Shown here piece after piece: positions 1 to 8,609 of a DNA stretch of 64,000 nt. The stretch spans positions 1 through 64,000 of the forward strand of contig NZ_QGOL01000007.1 in the NCBI RefSeq assembly GCF_003259255.1. The letters run 5' to 3'. How positions within the stretch are numbered: position 1 is the first letter of the stretch; every line of letters begins with the position of its first letter. The translations under genes were made by a program, and so were the position numbers. The notes beneath the pieces were generated by a model. The model was not told where the DNA came from and did no database searches. It worked only from the letters and a program-made list of their open reading frames with translations. This stretch comes from Algoriphagus litoralis (lineage in GTDB: Bacteria; Bacteroidota; Bacteroidia; Cytophagales; Cyclobacteriaceae).

Positions 1-32
1 TGGATGAAAATTCAAAGGCTTTTTTCTTTTCC

Positions 33-107
33 AAGTTCGTAGCGTAGCCCGGTATCTCGTCCCGATAGCGATCGGGAAGGTCGAAATCCGAATCCTGCCA
101 CCCCGAC
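33..107 (+). pseudogene. Decayed tRNA-Pro-like sequence
   Basis: The D-arm region (GTAGCGTAGCCCGGTA), the AGGTCG segment, part of the T arm (TCCGAATCCTG) and the 3' acceptor strand (CCACCCCGAC) match a bacterial tRNA-Pro and resemble the intact tRNA-Pro at 56099-56172. The 5' acceptor strand (AAGTTCG) does not pair with the 3' strand. The position of the anticodon arm holds a palindrome with a 7-bp stem and 4-nt loop (60-77) and no usable anticodon. The T stem is also damaged. I therefore call it a relic rather than a gene. A parental tRNA-Pro probably lies just upstream of the window. Confidence 0.6.
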
Positions 108-118
108 TTAGTTTTAGG

Positions 119-150
119 AAGCCTTTGGATGAAAATTCAAAGGCTTTTTT
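119..150 (+). terminator. Rho-independent terminator
   Basis: A 9-bp stem (AAGCCTTTG / CAAAGGCTT) with a GATGAAAATT loop is followed by a T run. It follows the tRNA-like relic and lies upstream of the symporter gene. Confidence 0.75.
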
Positions 151-308
151 GATTCTAGCGACCCTTAAAAACACAACCAAAATCCACTTAGGATGCATCA
201 TTTCTAAACCACTTATATCTGCTTTTTCATATTTTTTATGCTTCTTACTCTTCTTTTCAATCCAAATTTGAAAAAACCATCATTTTATAAAAAAACTTGT
301 AGCAATAC

Positions 309-1730
309 ATGACAGAAATTATCAATACAATCAATGGAATAATCTGGAGTAACGCGCTAATATTTTTGTGCTTGGCGGCTGGAGTTTATTTTTCTTTTGC
401 AACAAAATTTGTCCAAATTTCTTATTTCCAAGAAATGATCCGGCTACTGTTTGGTGGCAAAGCTTCTGAAAAAGGAGTTTCGTCATTTCAGGCTTTTGCG
501 ATCGCCATTTCTGGACGAGTGGGAACCGGAAATATCGCGGGTGTAGCCACCGCCATTGCAATGGGTGGTCCTGGAGCTATTTTCTGGATGTGGGTAATCG
601 CCTTTTTAGGAGCATCATCTGCATTTATCGAGTCCACCCTAGGCCAAATCTACAAGGAAGTCAATAACGGAGTATATCGTGGTGGACCTGCCTATTACAT
701 CGAAAAAGGTCTTGGAATCAAGTGGTATGCGGTTGTTTTTGCCATCGCCACTATTCTCAGTACAGTCCTTTTCCTTCCCGGAGTGCAGAGTAACAGTATT
801 GCGCTCAGTGCAAACAACGCCTTCGACATTCCTGTGCAGTATACAGGCATTCTAATCACCTTCTTTCTGGGCATGATCATCATTGGTGGCGTGAAGCGAA
901 TCAGCAAAGTAGCTGAAGTCGTGGTACCTTTTATGGCCTTGGCCTATATCCTGATGGCAGTAATTATTATTGTCATGAACATCACCGAGGTCCCGGCGAT
1001 CTTTGGCCTGATCATCAGTTCTGCCTTCAATTTAGAGGCGACATACAGTGGGGTTTTTGGGATGGCTATCGCTTGGGGTGTCAAGCGTGGGATTTATTCC
1101 AATGAAGCAGGACAAGGCACTGCACCGCACGCAGCTGCGGCGGCTGAGGTATCTCACCCGGTCAAACAAGGGATGGTTCAGGCCTTTTCCGTGTATGTGG
1201 ATACGTTATTTGTGTGTACCGCTACGGCCTTGATGATTTTATTCACTGGACAGTTTAATGTGGTGAATCCCGAGGGGGGCTTTTTGGTAGAAAATCTACC
1301 GGGTATACCCTATGGACCTGAGTTCACCCAATTTGCCATCGGAACACATTTCCCAAGTATCGGAAAGGGATTTGTGGCCATTTCTCTCTTGTTTTTTGCC
1401 TTTACCACCATTATGGCTTACTACTTTATTGCAGAGGCCAATCTTAGCTATTTGACAAGAAACAAGACGTCTAAGTGGTCGGTGAGAATTTTACAGCTTG
1501 CCATCTTAGGCGCGACATTTTATGGCTCGGTGAAAACCGCAGAAGTGGCTTGGACACTTGGAGACATCGGCGTGGGCATGATGGCTTGGCTGAATATTGT
1601 GGCGATCTTCCTACTTAGAAAACCAGCCTTCAAAGCTTTCGAGGACTACAAAAGACAGCGTAAAGCAGGAAAAGATCCCGTTTTTATAGCAAAAGAAAAT
1701 GGGATTGAAAATACCGACTTGTGGAAATGA
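309..1730 (+). CDS. Sodium:alanine/glycine symporter (AGCS family)
   Basis: This is a 473-residue polytopic inner-membrane protein of the alanine or glycine:cation symporter family, which takes up small neutral amino acids with Na+. The family-typical segment SNEAGQGTAPHAAAAA is present in the second half, together with GRVGTGNIAGVATAIAMGGP in the first quarter. About ten hydrophobic segments cover the full length, and the length is normal for the family. The ATG at 309 is the first in frame and follows an AT-rich leader. Family assignment is firm; the exact substrate cannot be read from sequence. The gene stands alone, with a terminator 160 bp upstream and a tRNA downstream. Confidence 0.93.
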   Translation: MTEIINTINGIIWSNALIFLCLAAGVYFSFATKFVQISYFQEMIRLLFGGKASEKGVSSFQAFAIAISGRVGTGNIAGVATAIAMGGPGAIFWMWVIAFLGASSAFIESTLGQIYKEVNNGVYRGGPAYYIEKGLGIKWYAVVFAIATILSTVLFLPGVQSNSIALSANNAFDIPVQYTGILITFFLGMIIIGGVKRISKVAEVVVPFMALAYILMAVIIIVMNITEVPAIFGLIISSAFNLEATYSGVFGMAIAWGVKRGIYSNEAGQGTAPHAAAAAEVSHPVKQGMVQAFSVYVDTLFVCTATALMILFTGQFNVVNPEGGFLVENLPGIPYGPEFTQFAIGTHFPSIGKGFVAISLLFFAFTTIMAYYFIAEANLSYLTRNKTSKWSVRILQLAILGATFYGSVKTAEVAWTLGDIGVGMMAWLNIVAIFLLRKPAFKAFEDYKRQRKAGKDPVFIAKENGIENTDLWK

Positions 1731-1837
1731 TTGAAAATCAACTTCATTAAAGTGAAGCCGTGACCGGATCGGATTTTATTAAAGTCCGGGATAGTTTGGA
1801 CGGCATAGATTTACTTAATTTGCAAAAGAATTTCCTT

Positions 1838-1918
1838 GCGGATGTGGCGAAATTGGTAGACGCACTGCTTTCAGGTGGCAGCGCCTTTGGTGTGAAGGTT
1901 CGAATCCTTTCATCCGCA
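1838..1918 (+). tRNA. tRNA-Leu (CAG)
   Basis: An 81-nt cloverleaf. The acceptor GCGGATG pairs with CATCCGC, the D loop is AAATTGGTAGA, and the anticodon stem CTGCT/GGCAG has loop TTCAGGT (anticodon CAG). A long class II variable arm is present as expected for Leu, and the T arm is AAGGTTCGAATCCTT. CCA is not fully encoded (A then CA). Confidence 0.95.
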
Positions 1919-1930
1919 CAAGTGCAAGAA

Positions 1931-1957
1931 AAGCAGGTCATATGGCCTGCTTTTTTT
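1931..1957 (+). terminator. Terminator of tRNA-Leu
   Basis: A 10-bp near-perfect stem starting AAGCAGGTCA is followed by seven T's. It overlaps the stop of the convergent AI-2E family gene and may also slow transcription from that side. Confidence 0.8.
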
Positions 1958-3026
1958 ATTTTTTAAAAAATCGGTTCTGAAACAGTCTGAAGAAATTTTC
2001 TTTCTCTTCGGTAACTGGTATTTCATCTCCCAACAAGTAGGCATAAGGACTCAGGTCCGGATTTTTTTCTAAGGTAATCTTCAAAACCCCTACCAAAGGT
2101 ATAAACAGGACCATACCCGAAATACCCCAAAGCCAACCTCCAAGTAAAATGGCCAATATAACGGCCAAGGCATTTACCTTCACCTTTGAACCGACCACCA
2201 GTGGGGTGATGATATTATTTTCAAGGAGCTGAATACCCCAAAGCACCGCAAAAGTCACAATCGGATAGACCAGAGAATCAGTAGTAAGGAATACATAGAG
2301 GATCACAAAAAAAGAGGAGATAAATACCCCCACGTAAGGGATCAGGTTAAGAATGGCAATGAAGGCGGCAAACAGGATGAAATAGTTCACCCCTAAAAAA
2401 TAAAAGAAGGTCCCAGCCAGTATCGCTACAATTCCGGTGACTCGGATCAGTCCTACTAAATAGGATTGAATGACACGGCCGGAATCCTCTGCCCAAGTCA
2501 GAATCTGATCTTTGTTTTGTGTTGAAATCCGTACCAAAAACTCCATGAAGAAATCTTTGTAATAGATCAGTAGGAACGTATACAGAGGGACAATACCCGC
2601 CAAAGTCAGAGATTTTCCCGTTTCAATAAGGGTTTTGTTAAAATCTCCTTCCGGGAAAAAAGAAATCCCCTGAACTGGCATTGCAAGGTCTATACCGACC
2701 AGTTGGCTCAGCTCCTGCAAATACCTACTTAACTTAGACTCCAGATTATTCCCAATCTCAGGGATTTCCTTGATCAACCCCAGCATCTGATTTACCAGCA
2801 GATAAAATATGCCTAAGGACACCAGACTGACCATGAGGATGCTCGTGAAAACGGCCAAACCTCTGGGGATTCTTTTGCGCTCAAGCCAAGAAGAAATAGG
2901 ATTCAAGGCCACTGCGAAAAATATCCCCCAAACTAGAGGAACCAAAATAAACGAACCTTCAATCAAAATAATGGCACCCAATACAAGAATGATCAAGAAG
3001 TAGGCGATGTTTTGAATTCGATTCAT
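1956..3026 (-). CDS. AI-2E family transporter (PF01594-type permease)
   Basis: A 356-residue membrane protein with hydrophobic helices at the N-terminus, a long soluble loop (about residues 70-150), then a C-terminal block of five or six helices. This is the usual layout of the AI-2E/PerM/YdiK family. Members have been linked to autoinducer-2 export or Na+/H+ exchange, but most are uncharacterised, so no substrate is inferred. The ATG at 3026 begins MNRIQNIAYFLIILVLGAII. The last residues are charged (NRFFKK). It converges on tRNA-Leu with a shared terminator region. Confidence 0.88.
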   Translation of the reverse strand: MNRIQNIAYFLIILVLGAIILIEGSFILVPLVWGIFFAVALNPISSWLERKRIPRGLAVFTSILMVSLVSLGIFYLLVNQMLGLIKEIPEIGNNLESKLSRYLQELSQLVGIDLAMPVQGISFFPEGDFNKTLIETGKSLTLAGIVPLYTFLLIYYKDFFMEFLVRISTQNKDQILTWAEDSGRVIQSYLVGLIRVTGIVAILAGTFFYFLGVNYFILFAAFIAILNLIPYVGVFISSFFVILYVFLTTDSLVYPIVTFAVLWGIQLLENNIITPLVVGSKVKVNALAVILAILLGGWLWGISGMVLFIPLVGVLKITLEKNPDLSPYAYLLGDEIPVTEEKENFFRLFQNRFFKK

Positions 3027-3411
3027 GATTCTTTTTAATATTCTCGAATTTACTCTTTTGGCAAAAGAAACAGCTCCCTACATGAGGATCAATTTCAAGG
3101 ACTTGGATTTAGAGTGGATTTTTTTTCGCTCATTTTGAAAAGCTCACCAAGAATATCCGAAATTCTGCCAGTAGCCAAATTTTAGTAAGTTTCACCTCGA
3201 CATCTTGCCCTCATGGAGGGGGGCGTTCGGTGTCTGTTTGTTTTGGCTTTTGGTGAGGAGCGGAAAATTTAAAAAGCTTAGGACTCGCTTTGAATCAAAT
3301 TGCCTGAGCGTTAGGAATTTTAGAATTCCCAATCGCTTTTTTTTATATTGATCTGGAGAAATCAAAAAGTGTCCAGAAAGATTTTCAAGCCCAACCCAAT
3401 TGACCATTTCT
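3027..3411. other. Intergenic region with an isolated terminator-like hairpin
   Basis: These 385 bp separate divergent genes. At 3307-3344 there is an imperfect inverted repeat (outer AGCG/CGCT, inner GGAATT/AATTCC, loop TTAG) followed by eight T's. It resembles a plus-strand terminator although no plus-strand gene precedes it. It could be a leader hairpin of the downstream lipoprotein gene or a remnant of a lost gene. A minus-strand reading frame (3192-3407) exists but has no recognisable features. No clear promoter could be assigned. Confidence 0.4.
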
Positions 3412-6400
3412 ATGCGTGTTTTCCGAGCATTTTATTCCTATGGCTTTTTACTTCTATTGATCATTTTTGGCTGCAAGCCAAATCAAAATTCGGAGACAGA
3501 AAAATCTGATGAACTCACACCTCTGACTTTAATCCAAAACGAAAGCGAAGGCACGCTATCCGTTTTCAGGCAGGGTAAGAATGAACCCATCCTGGTTCAA
3601 AACGCCAAAGAGGAATTTCGACCCTATATCCATCCCATTCAAGCACCTGACGGAAAAGGGGTTTTGACAGAATACAGCCCCGGACACCATAAGCATCAGA
3701 CAGGTTTGTATTGGGGACTAACCCGTGTGAATGGTCGGGATTACTTTCATAATCCTCAGGGGGATTATTGGAAAAAAGTTGCCTTGAATATCGTGGAAGA
3801 AAGCGGGGAGGAAGTGAAATGGCAGACGATTTATCAGCTACTGGATTCACTTGGAAATGCAGTGATGGAAGAAACCCAAAACTGGACCTTAAGTGAGGTA
3901 AACGGCGAATACCTCCTTGATCTGGAGTGGAAAGGAGAAGCAAAAACGAATGTCACTATCGGCCAATATGACTACGGGAGTCTTTTCCTGAGAATGCCTT
4001 GGAAAGAAGGAATAGATGGAGAAATCGTCAACGCTGCGCGACAAAAGAACGAACAAGCAGAAGGACAGCCCTCCATGTGGGCTAATGTCGGAATGACCAT
4101 AGAAGGCCGAGAAGATCGGGTGAATGTGGCGGTTTTTGATCATCCAGAAAACAGAGGCTATCCCAATAAATGGCGTGTAGATGGACAGCTTGGCCTTGGG
4201 CCAGCTTTTACAAAAGATGGAGATTGGGTCATTCCTGCCGGAAAAACCGAGACGATAAAACTTCGCCTATTGGTCTATACCAGTGAATTCAATGATGTGA
4301 ACATCACTGAATCTTGGGGCAAATTCTCCGGAAGAGAGGGTATGTATTCGACCACTGAACTTTGGGGTCTTGCCCAAGAGGAAGGGAGAAATGCCAAATT
4401 TCTAACTGCGGAGGAAGCTGTCGAGGCCATGACAATCAAACCCGGATACAAGGTCAACGTGTGGGCATCTGAACCGATGATGACCCAACCCATGGCATTC
4501 GCTTGGGATGATCGGGGCAGGCTTTGGATTGCAGAAAACAAGGATTACGAATCGCGTGGGTATGGCTTTTCCAATTCAGGAGACAGCCGAATTCTGATTT
4601 TGGAAGACACCAATGGGGATGGTGCCGCGGATAGTCAAAAGGTCTTCATGGAAGGTTTGGCCTTCCCTGCTGCACTGGCTGTCGGCTTTGACGGGGTTTT
4701 TATAGGTGCGCCGCCCAATTTGATTTTTGTTCCTGATAAAAACGGAGATGACAAAGCCGATATGAACGACATCCAAATCCTCCTGACGGGTTGGGGAATC
4801 CGGGATCGACACGAGACGCTCAATAGCCTTCACTGGGGACCGGATGGTTGGCTATATGGGCTACAGGGTTTTGCCACACCATCCAAAATCCGTAAGCCAA
4901 AAGGTGATAGCGATGCCAAATTGTACTACCACAAAGATCCTTTTCCGGAGGATTTATTGGAAAAAGACGGGGTAGACATCAACGGTGGCGTGTGGCGCTA
5001 TCATCCGGTCAAGGATCGATTTGAAGTGGTGGCACATGGCTTTAGCAATCCCTGGGGAATCGACTACGATGCCAAAGGACAACTTCTGATGACTGCCTGC
5101 GTGATTCCCCACCTTTGGCATGTCGTGCCGGGAGGAATTTACCATCGGCAAGGTGGCCAGCATTTCAATCCTTTTGTCTACGAAGACATCAAAACCATCG
5201 CAAATCACAGTCATCGATCCGCTCATGGAGGCGCCAGAGTGTATCAATCTGATGCTTTTCCAAAGGAAGAACAGGGACGAATCTTCATGGCAAATATCCA
5301 TGAGCATGGGGTGCTTTCGGACATTCTAGTTCCCAAAGGCTCGGGCTATGAAGGGAAACACGGGGATGAATTCATGATGGCCAATAATGCCCAATGGGTG
5401 GGATTCAGCATGGAAATCGGACCGGACGGAGGGCTTTATGCCTTGGATTGGCATGATGCGGATATCTGCGGAAAAGAAGTTTTGAATGAAGAAACTGGTC
5501 GAATCTTTAGAATTATGCCCGAAAAATCCCTGGCAAAGGATTTTCCAGGAAGGTATTCAGACCTGAATAAAATGACGGATGCGCAGCTGGTGGCTCTGCA
5601 GACAAATACTTCAGATTGGCATTCTCGCCGGGCTCGTGGAATTTTGCACAAGCGAGCTGTGAATAAAAAGCTCGACTCCAAGACCAATCCTGCCTTGAAA
5701 CAGATTTTTGCCAATGACAAAAATCCAGACTTCCGGCTTCGTGCGATGTGGACACTTCACCAAATCGGCGGATTTTCAGAAAAAGAACTCATCAATTCCC
5801 TTTCTGACAAAGATCCATACATCCGAGCTTGGGCTATCCAATTGCTCTGTGAGGATATGAAACCGAGTAAAGAAGCCTTGGAAAAGTTCAAATCCATGGC
5901 AAAAGACGACTCCTCCCCTGTTGTCAGACTGTACCTGACTTCAGCTTTGCAGCGGATTCCCTTGGAAGAAAAATGGACCCTTGCAGAGCGCTTGATCCAG
6001 CATGCCGAAGACGAAAAAGATCACAATCTTCCAAAAATGCTTTGGTATGGAATCGAACCTCTCTTTGCCCAAAATTCTGATAAATTCCTTGAACTTGCCC
6101 CCAAATCAAAACTCAGTTTTGTCACCGAAAACATGGGCAGAAGAACTGTGGATGGAGACCAAATCGAAAAACTGGTAGCGCTGATCGGAAAAGGAGGCCC
6201 AAATACTGAACTGCTATTGTCAGGCATGCTCAGTGGAATGGAAGGCAGAACTGACCTTAATACACCGGCTAATTGGAAGGCTGTAGCCGAGAAAATCCAG
6301 AAATCAGGCGGAAAACAGCAAACTCTAGCTTTGGAAATCTCCAGTTTGTTTGGTGACCGAGAAGCTACTCAGCGGGCTTTGGCTACGCTAAAGAATAAGT

Positions 6401-7248
6401 CTGCCCCCATCGATCAGCGAAAAAGATCCCTACAAACCCTCGCCGCTCAACAGCAAAGTTTGCTCATCGCCGAAATCCCAAAATTATTTCAGGAACCTAC
6501 TATGCGACTGGATGCGATTCGAGCCATTGCTGCATTTGACAATGATGGGCTGGGGAATTTGCTTTTGGAAAAGTACCCAAGCTTCTCCCCGGAGGAAAAA
6601 CTTGAAGCTATGCAAACGCTCTCATCCCGAGCCCGCTATGGAAATATGGTCACGCAACAACTGAAAGAAAAGAAGATCGCGAAATCCGAAGTTCCCGCCA
6701 GTGTAGCTAGACAGCTACTTCGGGTAGTTGGTAGTGGGTTTATTGAGGTTTGGGGTCCAATTGAGCAAGTTCCAAGCGATAAAGCAGCTTATGAGAAATA
6801 CCGATCGATGCTCACCACGCAAGCATTGGCAAGTGCCAACTTGAAAACTGGCAAAACGATCTTCAACAAATCCTGTGGAAGCTGCCACAAAATGTACGGA
6901 GAAGGTGGAGTCATGGGTCCTGATCTGACTGGTTCCAATAGAACCGACCCGGAATACATCCTGATGAATGTCTTGGAACCCAGTGCTGAAATCCAGGATG
7001 ACTACAAAATGGTCGTGATCAATACTCGGGATGGTCGAACCTATTCTGGCAATATTATCTCTGAAAACCAGCGCCAAATCACGCTGCGGATAGTCGGACA
7101 GGATCAAGTGGTGATCAACAAATCCGGCATCCTTTCTCGTGAGGCAACTGACGTCTCCATGATGCCATCAGGCTTATTTGAAAATCTGACTCAGGCAGAA
7201 ATCGTCAATTTAATGGGATATCTGAAAACGAATAAGCGGGTGGAGTAA
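3412..7248 (+). CDS. PmoA-like (DUF6807) / PVC-type dehydrogenase-like / cytochrome c fusion lipoprotein
   Basis: A 1278-residue lipoprotein; the signal peptide ends in LIIFGC and is best read from ATG 3412 rather than TTG 3400. About residues 35-300 resemble the PmoA-like DUF6807 domain (H-rich PGHHKHQTGLYWG). About 330-690 resemble the membrane-bound dehydrogenase beta-propeller of Planctomycetes/Verrucomicrobia (TIGR02604-like). About 700-1090 are helical HEAT-like repeats. The C-terminus is a haem-binding domain (TIGR02603-like) with one c-type motif, CGSCH, at 1155-1159 and GGVMGPDLTG after it. Periplasmic or outer-membrane oxidation of a carbohydrate-like substrate, passing electrons to haem, is plausible for this family but unproven here. 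It is monocistronic and has no polysaccharide utilisation (SusC/D) partner nearby. Confidence 0.85.
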   Translation: MRVFRAFYSYGFLLLLIIFGCKPNQNSETEKSDELTPLTLIQNESEGTLSVFRQGKNEPILVQNAKEEFRPYIHPIQAPDGKGVLTEYSPGHHKHQTGLYWGLTRVNGRDYFHNPQGDYWKKVALNIVEESGEEVKWQTIYQLLDSLGNAVMEETQNWTLSEVNGEYLLDLEWKGEAKTNVTIGQYDYGSLFLRMPWKEGIDGEIVNAARQKNEQAEGQPSMWANVGMTIEGREDRVNVAVFDHPENRGYPNKWRVDGQLGLGPAFTKDGDWVIPAGKTETIKLRLLVYTSEFNDVNITESWGKFSGREGMYSTTELWGLAQEEGRNAKFLTAEEAVEAMTIKPGYKVNVWASEPMMTQPMAFAWDDRGRLWIAENKDYESRGYGFSNSGDSRILILEDTNGDGAADSQKVFMEGLAFPAALAVGFDGVFIGAPPNLIFVPDKNGDDKADMNDIQILLTGWGIRDRHETLNSLHWGPDGWLYGLQGFATPSKIRKPKGDSDAKLYYHKDPFPEDLLEKDGVDINGGVWRYHPVKDRFEVVAHGFSNPWGIDYDAKGQLLMTACVIPHLWHVVPGGIYHRQGGQHFNPFVYEDIKTIANHSHRSAHGGARVYQSDAFPKEEQGRIFMANIHEHGVLSDILVPKGSGYEGKHGDEFMMANNAQWVGFSMEIGPDGGLYALDWHDADICGKEVLNEETGRIFRIMPEKSLAKDFPGRYSDLNKMTDAQLVALQTNTSDWHSRRARGILHKRAVNKKLDSKTNPALKQIFANDKNPDFRLRAMWTLHQIGGFSEKELINSLSDKDPYIRAWAIQLLCEDMKPSKEALEKFKSMAKDDSSPVVRLYLTSALQRIPLEEKWTLAERLIQHAEDEKDHNLPKMLWYGIEPLFAQNSDKFLELAPKSKLSFVTENMGRRTVDGDQIEKLVALIGKGGPNTELLLSGMLSGMEGRTDLNTPANWKAVAEKIQKSGGKQQTLALEISSLFGDREATQRALATLKNKSAPIDQRKRSLQTLAAQQQSLLIAEIPKLFQEPTMRLDAIRAIAAFDNDGLGNLLLEKYPSFSPEEKLEAMQTLSSRARYGNMVTQQLKEKKIAKSEVPASVARQLLRVVGSGFIEVWGPIEQVPSDKAAYEKYRSMLTTQALASANLKTGKTIFNKSCGSCHKMYGEGGVMGPDLTGSNRTDPEYILMNVLEPSAEIQDDYKMVVINTRDGRTYSGNIISENQRQITLRIVGQDQVVINKSGILSREATDVSMMPSGLFENLTQAEIVNLMGYLKTNKRVE

Positions 7249-7274
7249 GGGGAATTTAGCGGATAGCTATGGAT

Positions 7275-7325
7275 CTTTACTTTTATCCTTTAAAATTAAT
7301 TTATCAAAAGTAAAGCATAATAGCC
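7275..7325. repeat. Inverted repeat between convergent genes
   Basis: CTTTACTTTT (7275-7284) and AAAAGTAAAG (7316-7325) are perfect 10-bp inverted arms separated by 31 nt of AT-rich sequence. It lies between the convergent stops at 7248 and 7343. It lacks a GC-rich stem and a T tract, so it is not a typical terminator. Its role is unknown. Confidence 0.5.
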
Positions 7326-7342
7326 GTTGTTGTAGGGCGTAG

Positions 7343-7975
7343 TTATGACTCCACTCTTTTGCATTCAAATAAATGTTCTCCGCTATTTGTCGTCCGATAA
7401 AATATTTTATCACCTTTTGTCCACTTTCCATAAAATGAATCTCCCTCATAGACAGTAGTCCCGTCCACAAGTCGAATTCTCCTATTAAAAATGTTTATGG
7501 TTTTAATCTGTGAGATTCCTGTCCTTTTTTCTAATGCAAGATCTTTTTCCATTTTATTTATTGGAAGTCCAGCCATATACCAAGCGAACAAGGATACGAC
7601 AAACATCATAAGTCCGAGTGACAATACAACGAGAAAAATTGTCGACGAGAGATTACCAGTCCAGTAGCTGATTCCAAGTCCTAAAGTCAGTACTCCGATA
7701 GTTATTAGTGTCAACTCCTTTAATTTTCTTTCCCTGTAGGTCTTGGCTTGCTCGATTATCCGTTTAAGTTCTTCTCTTTCGTTTGCCGTTAATTCAACTT
7801 TGTCCATTTGCTCATTTAACCTATACCCTACAACATTCATGTAAATCTTCCTCTCCCCAGTTTCGTGTATTTCCGTTATGTGCAGAGTGAGTCTTCTGGC
7901 TGTTCCTGATCTCAAATTAAGCAATTCGGTGATTTGGTCAAGAGGCGAAACCAGATTTAAGTTAGAAACTTTCAA
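7343..7975 (-). CDS. Hypothetical two-helix membrane protein
   Basis: About 210 residues; I do not recognise the family. The N-terminal 80 residues are soluble and charged, with a likely short coiled stretch (NEREELKRIIEQAKTYRERK). Two membrane segments follow at about 90-130 (LTLITIGVLTLGLGISYW and IFLVVLSLGLMMFVVSLFAW), then a soluble C-terminal domain of about 75 residues rich in beta-like sequence (RRIRLVDGTTVYEGDSFYGKW). The only in-frame starts near the 5' end are TTG 7975 (used here) and a rarer ATT. The first ATG is at 7840 and would remove 45 residues. Base composition is lower in GC than neighbouring genes. Confidence 0.55.
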   Translation of the reverse strand: MKVSNLNLVSPLDQITELLNLRSGTARRLTLHITEIHETGERKIYMNVVGYRLNEQMDKVELTANEREELKRIIEQAKTYRERKLKELTLITIGVLTLGLGISYWTGNLSSTIFLVVLSLGLMMFVVSLFAWYMAGLPINKMEKDLALEKRTGISQIKTINIFNRRIRLVDGTTVYEGDSFYGKWTKGDKIFYRTTNSGEHLFECKRVES

Positions 7976-8003
7976 AATATGGCTTTAGAGGCCCGTCGAC
8001 TTA

Positions 8004-8495
8004 CTACTGAAGTTTCCTGTAGAGTATCAAAACATTGGTCGGACCCAAATCGGGATGTAAAAAAGCCTCAGGTACTTCCCCGACGATTTCAAATCCTAAT
8101 TTGGTCCAAAGCGAAACGGCCGCGTTATTACTTTTCACCACATAATTAAACTGCATGGCCAGAAAACCCAGCCGCTTTGCCTCCTCAAAGGAAAACTCCG
8201 CCATCGCTTTTCCGATTCCTTTTCCTCTTGCTTTCGGAGAGACCATGTACCCTGCATTGACGATATGAGCTCCCCGGTCGGGCTGATTCGCTTTTAGGAA
8301 AAAAGTCCCCAAAATAACGCCATCCACCTCGGCTACATAGGTGGATTTATCTTTGTCTAGCCAATACTCCATCATCTTTTCTCTGGAAGAGTCGGGTGAA
8401 AAAACATACGTCTTTCCTTCACGGATGACGGGCTCGATGATTCCCCAGATTGCTTCTGAATCCGCTTGAACTGCCTTTCTAAAAATTAATTTCAT
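8004..8495 (-). CDS. GNAT family N-acetyltransferase
   Basis: A 163-residue cytoplasmic acetyltransferase. The acetyl-CoA-binding motif A is clear (KARGKGIGKAMAEFSFEEAK at about residues 88-107), followed by the typical C-terminal NNAAVSLWTKLGFEIVGEVP. It resembles phosphinothricin/L-amino-acid acetyltransferase-like members; the substrate is unknown. The ATG at 8495 is preceded by 114 bp shared with the divergent EamA gene. Confidence 0.9.
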   Translation of the reverse strand: MKLIFRKAVQADSEAIWGIIEPVIREGKTYVFSPDSSREKMMEYWLDKDKSTYVAEVDGVILGTFFLKANQPDRGAHIVNAGYMVSPKARGKGIGKAMAEFSFEEAKRLGFLAMQFNYVVKSNNAAVSLWTKLGFEIVGEVPEAFLHPDLGPTNVLILYRKLQ

Positions 8496-8558
8496 ACAAA
8501 TTTCCTATATGTTCTACTTGAGGAATATCCCAAAATTGAATCTAGGCAAAAATCAAAA

Positions 8559-8587
8559 TTGAAATCTGAATTTTGAAGATATATTCG
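8559..8587 (+). promoter_or_regulatory. Possible Bacteroidota-type promoter for the EamA transporter gene
   Basis: TTG at 8559-8561, an 18-nt spacer and TATATTCG at 8580-8587 (7 of 8 to TAnnTTTG in its fixed positions) lie 23 bp before the start codon. The match is imperfect. Confidence 0.35.
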
Positions 8588-8609
8588 TGTCCAAATCCAC
8601 CAAAACCTA

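Larger units (their letters stand above)
1..150. repeat. Direct repeat of terminator loop and 3' arm flanking a tRNA-like sequence
   Basis: Bases 1-25 are identical to 126-150 (both begin TGGATGAAAATTCAAAGGCT and run into T's). The period is 125 bp. The second copy is the loop and 3' arm of a complete hairpin terminator; the first is cut by the window edge. Between them lies a tRNA-Pro-like sequence. The arrangement looks like a tandem duplication of a tRNA-terminator unit whose first member lies left of the window; that last point is inference. Confidence 0.75.

Noticed and set aside
3192-3407. 71-codon minus-strand frame between the AI-2E and fusion lipoprotein genes
   Set aside because: No start context, no recognisable motif, and it is antisense to the leader of the next gene; left as unexplained intergenic sequence.
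3400-3411. TTG 3400 as start of the fusion lipoprotein
   Set aside because: ATG 3412 gives a standard lipoprotein signal; the extra four residues add nothing.
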